A stretch of DNA of 64,000 bases from LMUY01 sp964247705 (GTDB lineage: Bacteria; Pseudomonadota; Alphaproteobacteria; Acetobacterales; Acetobacteraceae), in NCBI GenBank assembly GCA_964247705.1, contig CAXTVQ010000002.1:62001-126000 (forward strand). Reading direction: 5' to 3'. The translations under genes were made by a program, and so were the position numbers. Below the pieces are notes generated by a model. The model saw only the letters and a list, made by a program, of their open reading frames with translations. It made no database searches and was not told where the DNA came from. Below are positions 48,165 to 56,101 of this stretch, piece by piece; position 1 is the stretch's first letter; the number at the start of each line of letters is the position of its first letter.

Positions 48165-48602
48165 CTAGTAAAACGGGAAGAAGGGGAATAGCGGCCGGTA
48201 GTAACCGTAAGCCGGGGGATAAGCCGCATAGCCCGGCGCATAATACGGGTACGGTGCCGCATACACCGGCGTAGGGTAGGCCGCATACGGATACGGCGCC
48301 GCTACTGGATATCCCGGCGCTCCGGCCGGCGGTGCCACGTTCGCGTAGCCCGGCAACGGCCGTGCAGGCGCGTATGGCGCTGCATTGGCCTGCGGCGGCG
48401 ATGGAAGCCGAAACGGCGCCGGCGTCAGCCCGGTGCCATTTAACTGACCTTGGTTGAGCGACTCGACCTGCGCGTCTCCGGTATTGTTGCCGGCGTCGTT
48501 GCGATGATCGACGTTGGAATACGGATTGTTGGCATTGGCTGCAAAAGCCGCAACCGGTGTGCCGAGGACCAGCCCCGTTACGATGACTGCGAACTGCTTC
48601 AC
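48165..48602 (-). CDS. Small secreted Pro/Tyr/Ala-rich protein
   Basis: This 145-residue protein starts at GTG 48602, preceded by a strong GGAGGAGG site. A clean Sec signal (K-Q-F-A-V-I-V-T-G-L-V-L-G-T-P-V-A-A-F-A) ends near residue 22. The mature part has a short Asn-rich segment (N-A-N-N-P-Y-S-N) and then a low-complexity half built of P-Y-x-Y-A-A-Y-P-type units, ending F-P-F-F-P-F-Y. No domain is recognised. The Pro/Tyr-rich tail suggests an unstructured cell-surface or cross-linkable protein. A 17-bp repeat array begins ~50 nt upstream. Confidence 0.7.
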   Translation of the reverse strand: MKQFAVIVTGLVLGTPVAAFAANANNPYSNVDHRNDAGNNTGDAQVESLNQGQLNGTGLTPAPFRLPSPPQANAAPYAPARPLPGYANVAPPAGAPGYPVAAPYPYAAYPTPVYAAPYPYYAPGYAAYPPAYGYYRPLFPFFPFY

Positions 48603-48650
48603 GTAAGCCTCCTCCCATGCCCTGACGGCCGCCAGAACCGGCGGCCCAAT

Positions 48651-48800
48651 CACTTGGCAAACCCAATTACTTGGCAAACCCAANNNNNNNNNNNNNNNNN
48701 NNNNNNNNNNNNNNNNNNNNNNNNNNNNNNNNNNNNNNNNNNNNNNNNNNNNNNNNNNNNNNNNNNNNNNNNNNNNNNNNNNNTACTTGGCAAACGTAGC
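48651..48800. repeat. 17-bp tandem repeat interrupted by the assembly gap
   Basis: Units of TACTTGGCAAACCCAAT (17 bp) begin at 48651 (first base C) and 48668, then run into N at 48684. The sequence resumes at 48784 with TACTTGGCAAAC before diverging. Each unit contains TTGG-n5-CCAA, a small inverted repeat. The 328 nt between the two secreted-protein genes hold this array and nothing else that I can identify. Confidence 0.85.
48684..48783. other. Assembly gap of 100 N
   Basis: Exactly 100 N mark a scaffold gap of unknown true size. It falls inside the 17-bp tandem repeat, which probably caused the assembly to stop. Confidence 0.99.
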
Positions 48801-48930
48801 AACCGACGAGTGGGTTCAGCGTGTTACACTTCGTTTGCTGAACTTACAGAAGCTTCACAGCACGACCCAACGCGCTGTAAGCTGAACACCCTCACCATCC
48901 CTATCGTCGGCAATGAAAGGAGATGCCCGA

Positions 48931-49497
48931 ATGAAATCGTTGACCATCGCCGCCCTGTGCGCCGGGCTCGCTGCCATCCCCCTGGCAGCCAAGGCAGCCG
49001 AACTGGTGCTGATCGACGCAACAGGCCGCCCGGTCGCGGTGCTCGTCCCAGCCACCGCGCCGCTCGACATGCCCGGCTTCCCGTCCGGCCTGTTCGCCCA
49101 GCAGGAAGCTTTGATGAACCGCATGATGCAGACGATGGAGGCCGGGTTCGACGGCGCACCCATCGGCCTCTCCCCGGCTGAGTTCGCGTCGGTGCAGCCC
49201 GGTTCGACCATCGTCGCGACCAGCTTCAGTGACGGCCATGACTCCTGCAGCCGCATGATCACCTACGAGCAGCATGGCAACGCGGCGCCAGTGATGAAGG
49301 TCAGCCAAACGGGTGATGGCTGCGACGCCCTGCCCGCTCCAGGCCGGACGGTTCCTGTTCCTGCCGCCGCCCCCGAGCGAGCTCCCGCCCCCGCTCCAGA
49401 CAGGGTGGCGCCGGAGCAGTTTGGACCAACTGGCCCGAACCTGATCCGCGTGTCCTACCGCCGCCCCACGCCGAAGCCCGCTCTGCACCACGGCTAA
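48931..49497 (+). CDS. Secreted protein of unknown function, Pro-rich tail
   Basis: This 188-residue protein has a Sec signal (K-S-L-T-I-A-A-L-C-A-G-L-A-A-I-P-L-A-A-K-A-A). The ATG at 48931 follows AAAGGAG by 8 nt and is preferred over one 18 nt earlier that overlaps that site. The mature part contains G-L-F-A-Q-Q-E-A-L-M-N-R-M-M-Q-T-M, two Cys (H-D-S-C-S and D-G-C-D) that could form a disulphide, and a Pro/Ala-rich C-terminal 60 residues. No family is recognised. Confidence 0.7.
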   Translation: MKSLTIAALCAGLAAIPLAAKAAELVLIDATGRPVAVLVPATAPLDMPGFPSGLFAQQEALMNRMMQTMEAGFDGAPIGLSPAEFASVQPGSTIVATSFSDGHDSCSRMITYEQHGNAAPVMKVSQTGDGCDALPAPGRTVPVPAAAPERAPAPAPDRVAPEQFGPTGPNLIRVSYRRPTPKPALHHG

Positions 49498-49566
49498 GCT
49501 TTTTGGCTCCTCCCGCTCCCGTTCTCGACGGGAGTGGGAGGAACCAGCGTTTCACCGTCGATATCC

Positions 49567-49836
49567 TCAAAGCCGCCGCACGAATCCCGGCTCCTCAGGC
49601 GGATCCGCCCATTCCTCCTCGATCCGGCTCACCGCCGCCATTCGCGGCCCCCGCCGGCACGCCCGAAGCAACTCCTCCACAGCGTCCACCTCGCCGTAGA
49701 CCAGTGCCTCCACCACACCATCCGCCCGGTTGCGCACCCATCCGGCAACCCCGAGCGCCCGCGCCTGGGCCACCATCCAGTCGCGATAGCCGACGCCGTG
49801 CACCCGGCCCTGGATCACTACCCGCTTCGCTCTCAT
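49567..49836 (-). CDS. acyP: Acylphosphatase
   Basis: This 89-residue protein has the acylphosphatase fold and both signatures: G-R-V-H-G-V-G-Y-R near residue 10 (the catalytic Arg) and G-W-V-R-N-R-A-D-G near 35 (the catalytic Asn). It hydrolyses carboxyl-phosphate bonds. It lies 7 nt after the ATP12-type gene and is the last gene of the asmA-atpAF2-acyP string. Confidence 0.93.
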   Translation of the reverse strand: MRAKRVVIQGRVHGVGYRDWMVAQARALGVAGWVRNRADGVVEALVYGEVDAVEELLRACRRGPRMAAVSRIEEEWADPPEEPGFVRRL

Positions 49837-49843
49837 CGCATCC

Positions 49844-50545
49844 TCACCGAACTAGGGCCATGAACCGAGCACTCTCCTCCAGTTCGGTTCGGATCCGAAC
49901 CCGGCGCGCCGCCGCCTCCGAGTCCACTCCCCACAGCTCTGCCTGGTAATCCTCGTCCACGCACGATACATCGTGCGCTTCCGCCACGCCCAGCGCACCC
50001 CGCGCCACGGCCAAGCCAAGCACCAGGCTGCCGAGCGCGGGCACGATGATGCCCAGCCCGGCCAGGGACCAGCCATTCTCTGCCGTAACGGCCCGGTGCA
50101 ACGCCGCCAAGGCCGCCGGGTGCTGCTTCACGTGTATGATCCCGGAGGTCACCGTCAGCGCTGCCCCCAACTCCTGGCGCGCCCAGTCGAGCCACGGGCG
50201 CCACGCCTCGTCCTGCCGCCGCAACAGCTCCGGGGGGGTGTCGGCGCGGTAGCACAACAGGTCGGTCTCGCCATAAGCCGCGATCGCTTGGGCGATGGGC
50301 GCCGGGTCCGGCACGATGCGGATTTGCGCCGTGCCCGCCAGCCGGGTCAGCGGAACGTCCGTGTAATCCATCTCTCCGGTCGCCGCTCCGGCAATCTGCC
50401 ACTCCGCCGCGATCGCCTCCGCCAGCCCACGCTGCGGCACCAGCAGTGCCGGGCCGGACGGGATGTGCAGCGGCTTTCCGTCCAGCGCGACACCCCAGCC
50501 ATTGCCGTCCGGCCTGGTGCCTGCCGTGGTCCACACCCGCTTCAC
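49844..50545 (-). CDS. ATP12-family F1-ATPase assembly chaperone
   Basis: This 233-residue ATP12-family protein helps assemble F1 by binding the alpha subunit, as known for mitochondria and alphaproteobacteria. Recognisable parts are G-W-G-V-A-L-D-G-K-P-L near residue 17, A-E-W near 48, and the well-kept D-L-L-C-Y-R-A near 95 followed by L-x-W-A-R-Q. The ATG overlaps the asmA stop codon (ATGA). Length is typical. Confidence 0.92.
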   Translation of the reverse strand: MKRVWTTAGTRPDGNGWGVALDGKPLHIPSGPALLVPQRGLAEAIAAEWQIAGAATGEMDYTDVPLTRLAGTAQIRIVPDPAPIAQAIAAYGETDLLCYRADTPPELLRRQDEAWRPWLDWARQELGAALTVTSGIIHVKQHPAALAALHRAVTAENGWSLAGLGIIVPALGSLVLGLAVARGALGVAEAHDVSCVDEDYQAELWGVDSEAAARRVRIRTELEESARFMALVR

Positions 50546-52731
50546 CGGATGAAGCTCCGCAGGATGTCCGACGGCTTCGGCAGCTTGTTGCTGGCGGCAA
50601 CCTCCGCCGGCAACGGCCCGGGCCGCCCATCCCGCGCCGCCGTCAACTCCGGCGCGCAGCTATCGGCTGGGCCCGCCAGCCCGCCGATCACCACGCTCGT
50701 CCGCCCAGACCCGGCTGCCGGATCCAGCGCGACCAACGGATGCCGCAAAGTCCCGTCCACCAGCAGCGGCGCCGACACCCCGGCAGCGCCCAGCCGCAAG
50801 AGCGGATGAAGATGCAGCGCCAAGGTCTCGTCAGCCAAGTTCACCGTTCCACCGCCCGTCAGCTCCAGCCGCGACGTGTCCAGCTTCAGCGCCGACACAT
50901 TGACCACCCCGCCGGTGGCGTCCGCCCGCACTGCCAGGCAGCGGATATGGCTGCGGCCCGCCGGATCCAACCCGGCCGAAGCCTGCTTCACCACGCTCCC
51001 GACCGACGCCGCCAAAGCCGCGTTCGCGATCTCGCCGTCCACCAGCGCCACTCCGGCATGCCCGGTCAGCGACGCAGCCAGCGCGTGCGGCGACACGCCG
51101 GTTGCCTGCAACATCACATCCAGCTCCGCCGTGCCATCCGATCCGCCGGGCAACCCGGCCGCCTGCAGCAACGCGTCGAGCGAGATCCCGCCCGCCTGCA
51201 AGTTCAGGTTCACCGGCGGCGCCGGCGCACGCGCGTCGAAGCTCGCGGAGAAGCTGACCCGGCCCGCCGGCGTCGTCACCACGATGTTGTCGAGCTGTCC
51301 CACGCCATCCTGCAGCGACACGCGCCCGCTGGCGTTGCGGTAATCCACGCCGCCCCAACGGATGACGTTGGCGCGCAGATCCAGCGCCGCATCGGCCAGC
51401 CGCAGCACCCCCCAAGGCAGGGGCGTATCCGGTATCACCATCTCCGATGCAGCAGTCGCCGGCGGCCCACTGACAGCGCCTTGAGCCGGCGCCGCCTGGG
51501 CCGGCGCGACCGGAACCGGCGTCGGCTGGGCTGCCCGCGCCGAACGCAGCGCACCCCGGATGGCATCCGCATCCACCCGGCTCAGCACCAGCGTCCCGAC
51601 CAGGGACGGCCGCGGCGCAATCCGGATCGCGAGGTCCCCCATCGCATCCAGCAGCGGCGACGATACGGTCAGCGCCCGCAACGCGACACCTTGCCCAGCC
51701 GGCACGCCGCCCGCGGCCAAGTGCCACGGACCGCCATACACCGCACCCTCCGCCTCCACCCGCGCCGGCTGACCGGCCGGCCAGGTGAGCGAAAGGCGCC
51801 CGAGCGTGGTCCCCGCCAGCACGGAGCCGAGGTCGGACGCCCCTACCTGCAGCGAGATGTCCTGCGGCAGGCCACCCGTGGGCGGCAACGTCGCCGCCAC
51901 ATGCACATCCTTCAGCGGCGGCAACCCGGGCCGCCCGACGAGCGCGCCGAATTGCGCCAGGTCGGGCACGCTTGCCTCCACCCGGCCCGTCACGCGGTGC
52001 GCCGCCGGGTCCGCCTCGCCGTTTACCGCGACCGTCGCGTCGCCCGCCGCTGCATGCAGCTTCAAGGGCCAGGGTCCCGGCACGGCCCCCGTGAGCTGCG
52101 CCCAAGTACCCCCGGTGGCGTCCAGCCGCACATCGGTTCCCAGCACCTCCGCCTGCGCAAGAAGGTGCGCCGGCCCGCCGCCGAGGTCGAAACTGGCGCT
52201 GGGCAACTCCACGACATGGACCTGCCCGGTCACCCCGTCATGCCAGGTGACCCGGCCCGACTCGACCCGCAAACTGTCCAGTTGCGTCGCCAGCCGCGGC
52301 CCCGGGCTGGACGTGCTGACCGGGCCCTGCACCGCCGCCGGGCGGTCGAACACCCAATTGCCGCGCCCGTTCGCATCCGTCTCCAACAGGATATCCGGCC
52401 GCACCAGCGTGACGCTGGCGAGTTCCATCCGGCGCGACAGCAAAGGCAGCAGGTCCACCCGCGCCTCCACCCGCGCCACCGCCACCATCTGCGGCCGCGA
52501 CCCCCCCGGCATGTTGGCGAACGAGACGTCCTCCGCCTCCAGCACCGGTGTCAGGCCCCAATGCACCCGGATCGGCCCAGCCAAGGTCAGCTCCCGCCCG
52601 GTGGCCCGGCGGACAGCCTGGACGATGCGGTCCCGCTGGCTCGCCGGGTCGAAGGAGAGTGCGGCCACGGCGCCCGCCCCCACCACCGCGATCACCACCG
52701 CCGCAACGGCAACCGGCCAGCGTCTTGCCAT
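50542..52731 (-). CDS. AsmA-family envelope protein
   Basis: This 729-residue AsmA-family protein has an N-terminal membrane anchor (R-W-P-V-A-V-A-A-V-V-I-A-V-V) and then a very long periplasmic beta-rich body. AsmA-type starts such as L-T-L-A-G-P-I-R-V near 50 and D-I-L-L-E-T-D-A-N-G-R-G-N-W near 115 are visible. The C-terminal AsmA domain includes the V-D-G-T-L-R-H-P-L-V near the end. Such proteins are bridge-like lipid-transport or outer-membrane assembly factors. It is followed by the ATP12 gene with a 4-nt overlap. Confidence 0.92.
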   Translation of the reverse strand: MARRWPVAVAAVVIAVVGAGAVAALSFDPASQRDRIVQAVRRATGRELTLAGPIRVHWGLTPVLEAEDVSFANMPGGSRPQMVAVARVEARVDLLPLLSRRMELASVTLVRPDILLETDANGRGNWVFDRPAAVQGPVSTSSPGPRLATQLDSLRVESGRVTWHDGVTGQVHVVELPSASFDLGGGPAHLLAQAEVLGTDVRLDATGGTWAQLTGAVPGPWPLKLHAAAGDATVAVNGEADPAAHRVTGRVEASVPDLAQFGALVGRPGLPPLKDVHVAATLPPTGGLPQDISLQVGASDLGSVLAGTTLGRLSLTWPAGQPARVEAEGAVYGGPWHLAAGGVPAGQGVALRALTVSSPLLDAMGDLAIRIAPRPSLVGTLVLSRVDADAIRGALRSARAAQPTPVPVAPAQAAPAQGAVSGPPATAASEMVIPDTPLPWGVLRLADAALDLRANVIRWGGVDYRNASGRVSLQDGVGQLDNIVVTTPAGRVSFSASFDARAPAPPVNLNLQAGGISLDALLQAAGLPGGSDGTAELDVMLQATGVSPHALAASLTGHAGVALVDGEIANAALAASVGSVVKQASAGLDPAGRSHIRCLAVRADATGGVVNVSALKLDTSRLELTGGGTVNLADETLALHLHPLLRLGAAGVSAPLLVDGTLRHPLVALDPAAGSGRTSVVIGGLAGPADSCAPELTAARDGRPGPLPAEVAASNKLPKPSDILRSFIR

Positions 52732-52746
52732 ACGAACCTCTTGCTA

Positions 52747-52791
52747 GAGCATCATCCGATCGGTTTCCTCTTTGACCGGACAAAGATGCTC
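52747..52791. repeat. Composite inverted repeat after the RluC-type gene
   Basis: Outer arms GAGCATC (52747-52753) and GATGCTC (52785-52791) enclose an inner TTTG/CAAA pair and a CCGATCGG palindrome. It occupies the 121-nt spacer after the pseudouridine synthase stop codon and 15 nt before the asmA start. It may act as a terminator or as a dispersed palindromic repeat. Confidence 0.5.
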
Positions 52792-52852
52792 GCCAAGCCA
52801 ACAAGCGAGAGCTGCACTCCGATCCGCTACGATCGGCGAAGCTCGACCCGGC

Positions 52853-53854
52853 CTATCTAGGGAAGCGGTCCGTCCATTCCACCGCTGGGGCTGGCGGGGA
52901 ATGGAAACCAAGTGTCGCGAAGGTATCGCGCATGTGCGGTGGCAGGTCCGCCGTCACCGTCAGCAGACCACCTGCCGGGTGCGGCAGCACCAGCGAACGC
53001 GCATGCAGGTGCAGCCGGTCCGCCAACCCCTCCACGAAGCTGCCGCCCGAGCCGTTGTCCCGCGGCTCGGCGTATTTCTCGTCGCCCACGATCGGCGTGC
53101 CCAGGCTCACGCAATGCACCCGCAACTGGTGGGTCCGCCCGGTCAACGGCTGCAGCTCCAGCCAGGCCAGCTTCTTGCTCGCGGCATCCAGCAGACGGTA
53201 ATTGGTATACGCCCGCTGCCCTTCCTTGTCCTTGCGGTCGGTCACCACCGTCCGGTCGCCGAACGCGCCGGACACGCGCTTCAGCGGCTGGTCGATCTGC
53301 CCTTCCTCCGGGTTCGGATGGCCCACGACCACCGCCCAATATGTCTTGCTTACGTCCCGCGTCCGGAACGCCGCTGCCAGCTTCGCCGCCACGCCGGGGG
53401 AGCGCGCGAGCACGATCACGCCCGACGTATCCCGGTCCAGCCGGTGCACCAGCCGCGGCCGGTGCCCGCCCTCCTCGCCGCGGAGCGCATCGAGCATGCC
53501 GTCGAGATGGCGGGTGATGCCGGGCCCACCTTGAGTCGCGAGACCGGAGGGCTTGTTCAGCACGATCAACTGGTCGTCGCGATGGAGCACCATGCGCTCC
53601 ATCTCCTTCACATCGGCCGGCGACGTCACGGGCGCGCGCTTCTCCGGTCCGGCCGGCATTGGCGGCACCCGCACCGCCTGCCCCACCACCAGCCGCGCGG
53701 ACGCCTCCACCCGGTGCCCGTCCACCCGGATCTGCCCGGTGCGGCACAGCTTCTGCAGTGCGCCTTGCGTCAAGGTGGGGAACCGCCGCCGCAGGAACCG
53801 GTCCAGCCGCGAGTCCGCCTCGTCCTCGGTCACAGTCTGAACAGAGACGCTCAT
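52853..53854 (-). CDS. RluA/RluC-family 23S rRNA pseudouridine synthase
   Basis: This 333-residue protein has an S4-type RNA-binding domain in residues ~15-70 (S-R-L-D-R-F-L-R-R-R-F) and an RluA catalytic domain. The active-site motif H-R-L-D-R-D-T-S-G carries the catalytic Asp near residue 142. L-T-G-R-T-H-Q-L-R-V-H near 240 completes the family pattern. The overall build fits RluC. The ATG at 53854 overlaps the rarA stop codon by 4 nt. The specific uridines modified cannot be judged from sequence alone. Confidence 0.92.
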   Translation of the reverse strand: MSVSVQTVTEDEADSRLDRFLRRRFPTLTQGALQKLCRTGQIRVDGHRVEASARLVVGQAVRVPPMPAGPEKRAPVTSPADVKEMERMVLHRDDQLIVLNKPSGLATQGGPGITRHLDGMLDALRGEEGGHRPRLVHRLDRDTSGVIVLARSPGVAAKLAAAFRTRDVSKTYWAVVVGHPNPEEGQIDQPLKRVSGAFGDRTVVTDRKDKEGQRAYTNYRLLDAASKKLAWLELQPLTGRTHQLRVHCVSLGTPIVGDEKYAEPRDNGSGGSFVEGLADRLHLHARSLVLPHPAGGLLTVTADLPPHMRDTFATLGFHSPPAPAVEWTDRFPR

Positions 53855-55173
53855 GCTTGCCGTGTGCTCCGCAACTCGGCCCAATGCGCCATCCGCCGTG
53901 CGACCTCGCGCTCGAACCCCCGGTCCACCGGCTGATACAGCGCCAAGCGGTCCATCCCGTCCGGGAAGTAGTCCTGCCCCGAAAACGCCTCCTCCGCATC
54001 GTGGTCGTACGCATAACCCGCGCCGTAGCCCAGATCCTTCATCAGCCGCGTCGGCGCGTTCAGGATGTGGGCGGGCGGCGCCAGGCTGCCCGTCTCCTTC
54101 GCGGCGCGCATCGCCGCCTTGAACCCGGCATAGACCGCGTTCGATTTCGGCGCCGTCGCCAGGTACACCACGACCTGCGCGATCGCGAGTTCCCCCTCCG
54201 GGCTGCCCAGCCGCTCGTACGTCTCCCAGCCCAGCGTTGCCTGCACCAGTGCCTGCGGGTCCGCCATCCCCACATCCTCGGACGCGAACCGCACTAGCCG
54301 GCGCGCGATATACCGCGGGTCCTCGCCCCCGGTCAGCATGCGCGCGAACCAATACAGCGCCGCATCCGGGTCCGATCCGCGCAGAGACTTATGCAGAGCC
54401 GAGATGAGGTTGTAATGCTCCTCCCGGTCCTTGTCGTACAGCGCCGCCCGCTTGGCCAGCAGCTCGGACAACGCCGCCGGGTCGAGCGCCGCCGTGCCGG
54501 GAGGCAGCGCCTGCAACTGCTCGGCCATGTTCAGCAAGTAGCGGCCATCTCCATCCGCCATCGCGCGCAGCACCGCCCGTGACCCCTCCGCCAGCGGCAA
54601 CGCACGATCCGCCTCCGCCCGGCCGAGCAGCAAGTCGAGCGCCGTATCGTCCAGCCGGCGCAGCACCAAAACCTGACAGCGGGACAACAACGCGCCGTTC
54701 AACGCGAAAGACGGGTTCTCCGTCGTCGCCCCGACCAGGACCACGGTTCCATCCTCGACCACCGGCAAGAACCCGTCCTGCTGCGCCCGGTTGAAGCGAT
54801 GGATCTCATCCACGAACAGCAGGGTCGCCTGCCCCGTTGCCCGGCGCCGCTTGGCGTCCTCGAACACCCGCTTGAGGTCCGCGACACCGGAAAACACCGC
54901 CGAGAGTTGGGTGAAGTGCAGATGCGCGGCCGCCGCCAGCAAGCGTGCGATCGTCGTCTTGCCGACGCCCGGCGGCCCCCAGAAGATCAACGATGCGAGC
55001 GAGCCCCGCTCCAGCATCCGGGTGATGGTGCCCTCTGGCCCGAGCAGGTTATCCTGTCCCACGACCTCGCCCAGCGTACCCGGCCGCAGCCGGTCCGCCA
55101 GCGGGCCCTTCCCCGGAGCCGCTGCCGCCGGTCCAATCTCCAACTCCGTCGCGAAAAGATCTCCCGCGGTCAC
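53851..55173 (-). CDS. rarA: Replication-associated recombination protein RarA (MgsA)
   Basis: This 440-residue AAA+ ATPase is related to clamp-loader subunits. P-L-A-D-R-L-R-P near residue 24, Walker A G-P-P-G-V-G-K-T-T near 67, Walker B L-F-V-D-E-I-H-R-F near 115 and sensor G-A-T-T-E-N-P-S are all as in RarA/WRNIP1. The start GTG at 55173 overlaps the upstream gene's TGA (GTGA); the open frame beyond is spurious. It acts at stalled forks and overlaps the next gene by 4 nt, so it is part of a coupled string. Confidence 0.94.
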   Translation of the reverse strand: MTAGDLFATELEIGPAAAAPGKGPLADRLRPGTLGEVVGQDNLLGPEGTITRMLERGSLASLIFWGPPGVGKTTIARLLAAAAHLHFTQLSAVFSGVADLKRVFEDAKRRRATGQATLLFVDEIHRFNRAQQDGFLPVVEDGTVVLVGATTENPSFALNGALLSRCQVLVLRRLDDTALDLLLGRAEADRALPLAEGSRAVLRAMADGDGRYLLNMAEQLQALPPGTAALDPAALSELLAKRAALYDKDREEHYNLISALHKSLRGSDPDAALYWFARMLTGGEDPRYIARRLVRFASEDVGMADPQALVQATLGWETYERLGSPEGELAIAQVVVYLATAPKSNAVYAGFKAAMRAAKETGSLAPPAHILNAPTRLMKDLGYGAGYAYDHDAEEAFSGQDYFPDGMDRLALYQPVDRGFEREVARRMAHWAELRSTRQA

Positions 55174-55619
55174 GACACCGCAGCACTGCAAGCAGGGGCA
55201 GCCGTATAGGTGCTGTCCCCGTGCCCGCTGTCGTCCGTCAGCGTGAACGCCACATCGCCGAGCGTCACGGCGGCCCAGGTTCCATCCGCATAACCCGTGA
55301 GCGTCCCGCCATTGTCGATCGGGTGGGTGGAAACGCTCCCATCCGACTCCCGGCGCAGCAGCTTGCCGCACAGCGTGAATGGCAGCTTCTCCATTGCTGG
55401 AACGGTGGTGGAGAAGCTGTCATCAAGATGCGTGCTGTCGACGTGCAGCGTGCCCGCCAGGACACCGGCGAGATACACTGCGATCGTCTCTTCCTGTTGG
55501 CCGGTGCTCAGGTGGTCCACCACCGTGATCGTCGCCCGCGGCACAGGCTGCGCACTAAGTGGTCCGGCCAGCAACAAACCGGCCGCCGCGACGAGCGCTG
55601 CGCGACCGGCCGCCCGCAT
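55170..55619 (-). CDS. Small secreted protein of unknown function
   Basis: This 149-residue protein has a Sec signal (R-A-A-G-R-A-A-L-V-A-A-A-G-L-L-L-A-G-P-L-S-A-Q). The mature domain looks beta-rich: V-V-D-H-L-S-T-G-Q-Q-E-E, three Cys including the final A-P-A-C, and D-D-S-G-H-G-D. I recognise no family. The ATG at 55619 is preferred because it opens the signal peptide; the frame extends further upstream into rplQ. It lies 4 nt after rplQ and overlaps rarA by 4 nt, so it bridges the ribosomal and repair genes. Confidence 0.7.
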   Translation of the reverse strand: MRAAGRAALVAAAGLLLAGPLSAQPVPRATITVVDHLSTGQQEETIAVYLAGVLAGTLHVDSTHLDDSFSTTVPAMEKLPFTLCGKLLRRESDGSVSTHPIDNGGTLTGYADGTWAAVTLGDVAFTLTDDSGHGDSTYTAAPACSAAVS

Positions 55620-55623
55620 CGCG

Positions 55624-56043
55624 CTAGGCCGCCTGCTCCACGGCGAGGTCCGGACGGGGGCCGCTATCCTGGCCTTTAGCCGCCGGGTCACGTTCAACCA
55701 ACTCGATCACCGCCATGTCCGCGGCGTCGCCGTACCGCATGCCGGCCTTCAGCACCCGGGTATAGCCGCCCGAACGCGCCTTGTAGCGGGTCGCCAGCGT
55801 ATCGAACAGCTTGGCCACGATCTTCTCGTCCTGCAACTGCGCGTAAGCCTGCCGCCGCGCGTGCAAACCGCCACGCTTGCCCAGCGTGATCAGCTTCTCC
55901 GCCACCGGCCGCAGCTCCTTGGCCTTGGGCAGGGTCGTGGTGATCTGCTCATGCTTCAGCAACGCGACCGCCATGTTGCGAAACATGGCGAACCGGTGGC
56001 TGGTGGTGACGCCGAGCTTTCGGCCGGCCACTCCGTGACGCAT
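55624..56043 (-). CDS. rplQ: 50S ribosomal protein L17
   Basis: This 139-residue L17 starts M-R-H-G-V-A-G-R-K-L-G, with the usual H-R-x-A-M-F-R-N-M and A-K-E-L-R-P-V-A-E-K-L-I-T. The C-terminal ~20 residues are a variable acidic tail. It follows rpoA by 58 nt and is the last ribosomal gene of the alpha operon. Confidence 0.98.
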   Translation of the reverse strand: MRHGVAGRKLGVTTSHRFAMFRNMAVALLKHEQITTTLPKAKELRPVAEKLITLGKRGGLHARRQAYAQLQDEKIVAKLFDTLATRYKARSGGYTRVLKAGMRYGDAADMAVIELVERDPAAKGQDSGPRPDLAVEQAA

Positions 56044-56101
56044 TTGTCTAAGTTCCTAAAAAGGCCCGTCGCGCAAGGCACGGCCAACGTACAAAGTCGA
56101 G

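Noticed and set aside
48651..48800. CRISPR array in the 17-bp repeat
   Set aside because: Units are head to tail without unique spacers and are too short; no cas genes are in the window.
48450..49181. Open frame spanning the run of N
   Set aside because: It is an artefact of translating through unknown bases.
50446..52860. 804-codon plus-strand open frame
   Set aside because: It is antisense to asmA and the ATP12 gene; Arg/Gln/His-rich with no recognisable domain.
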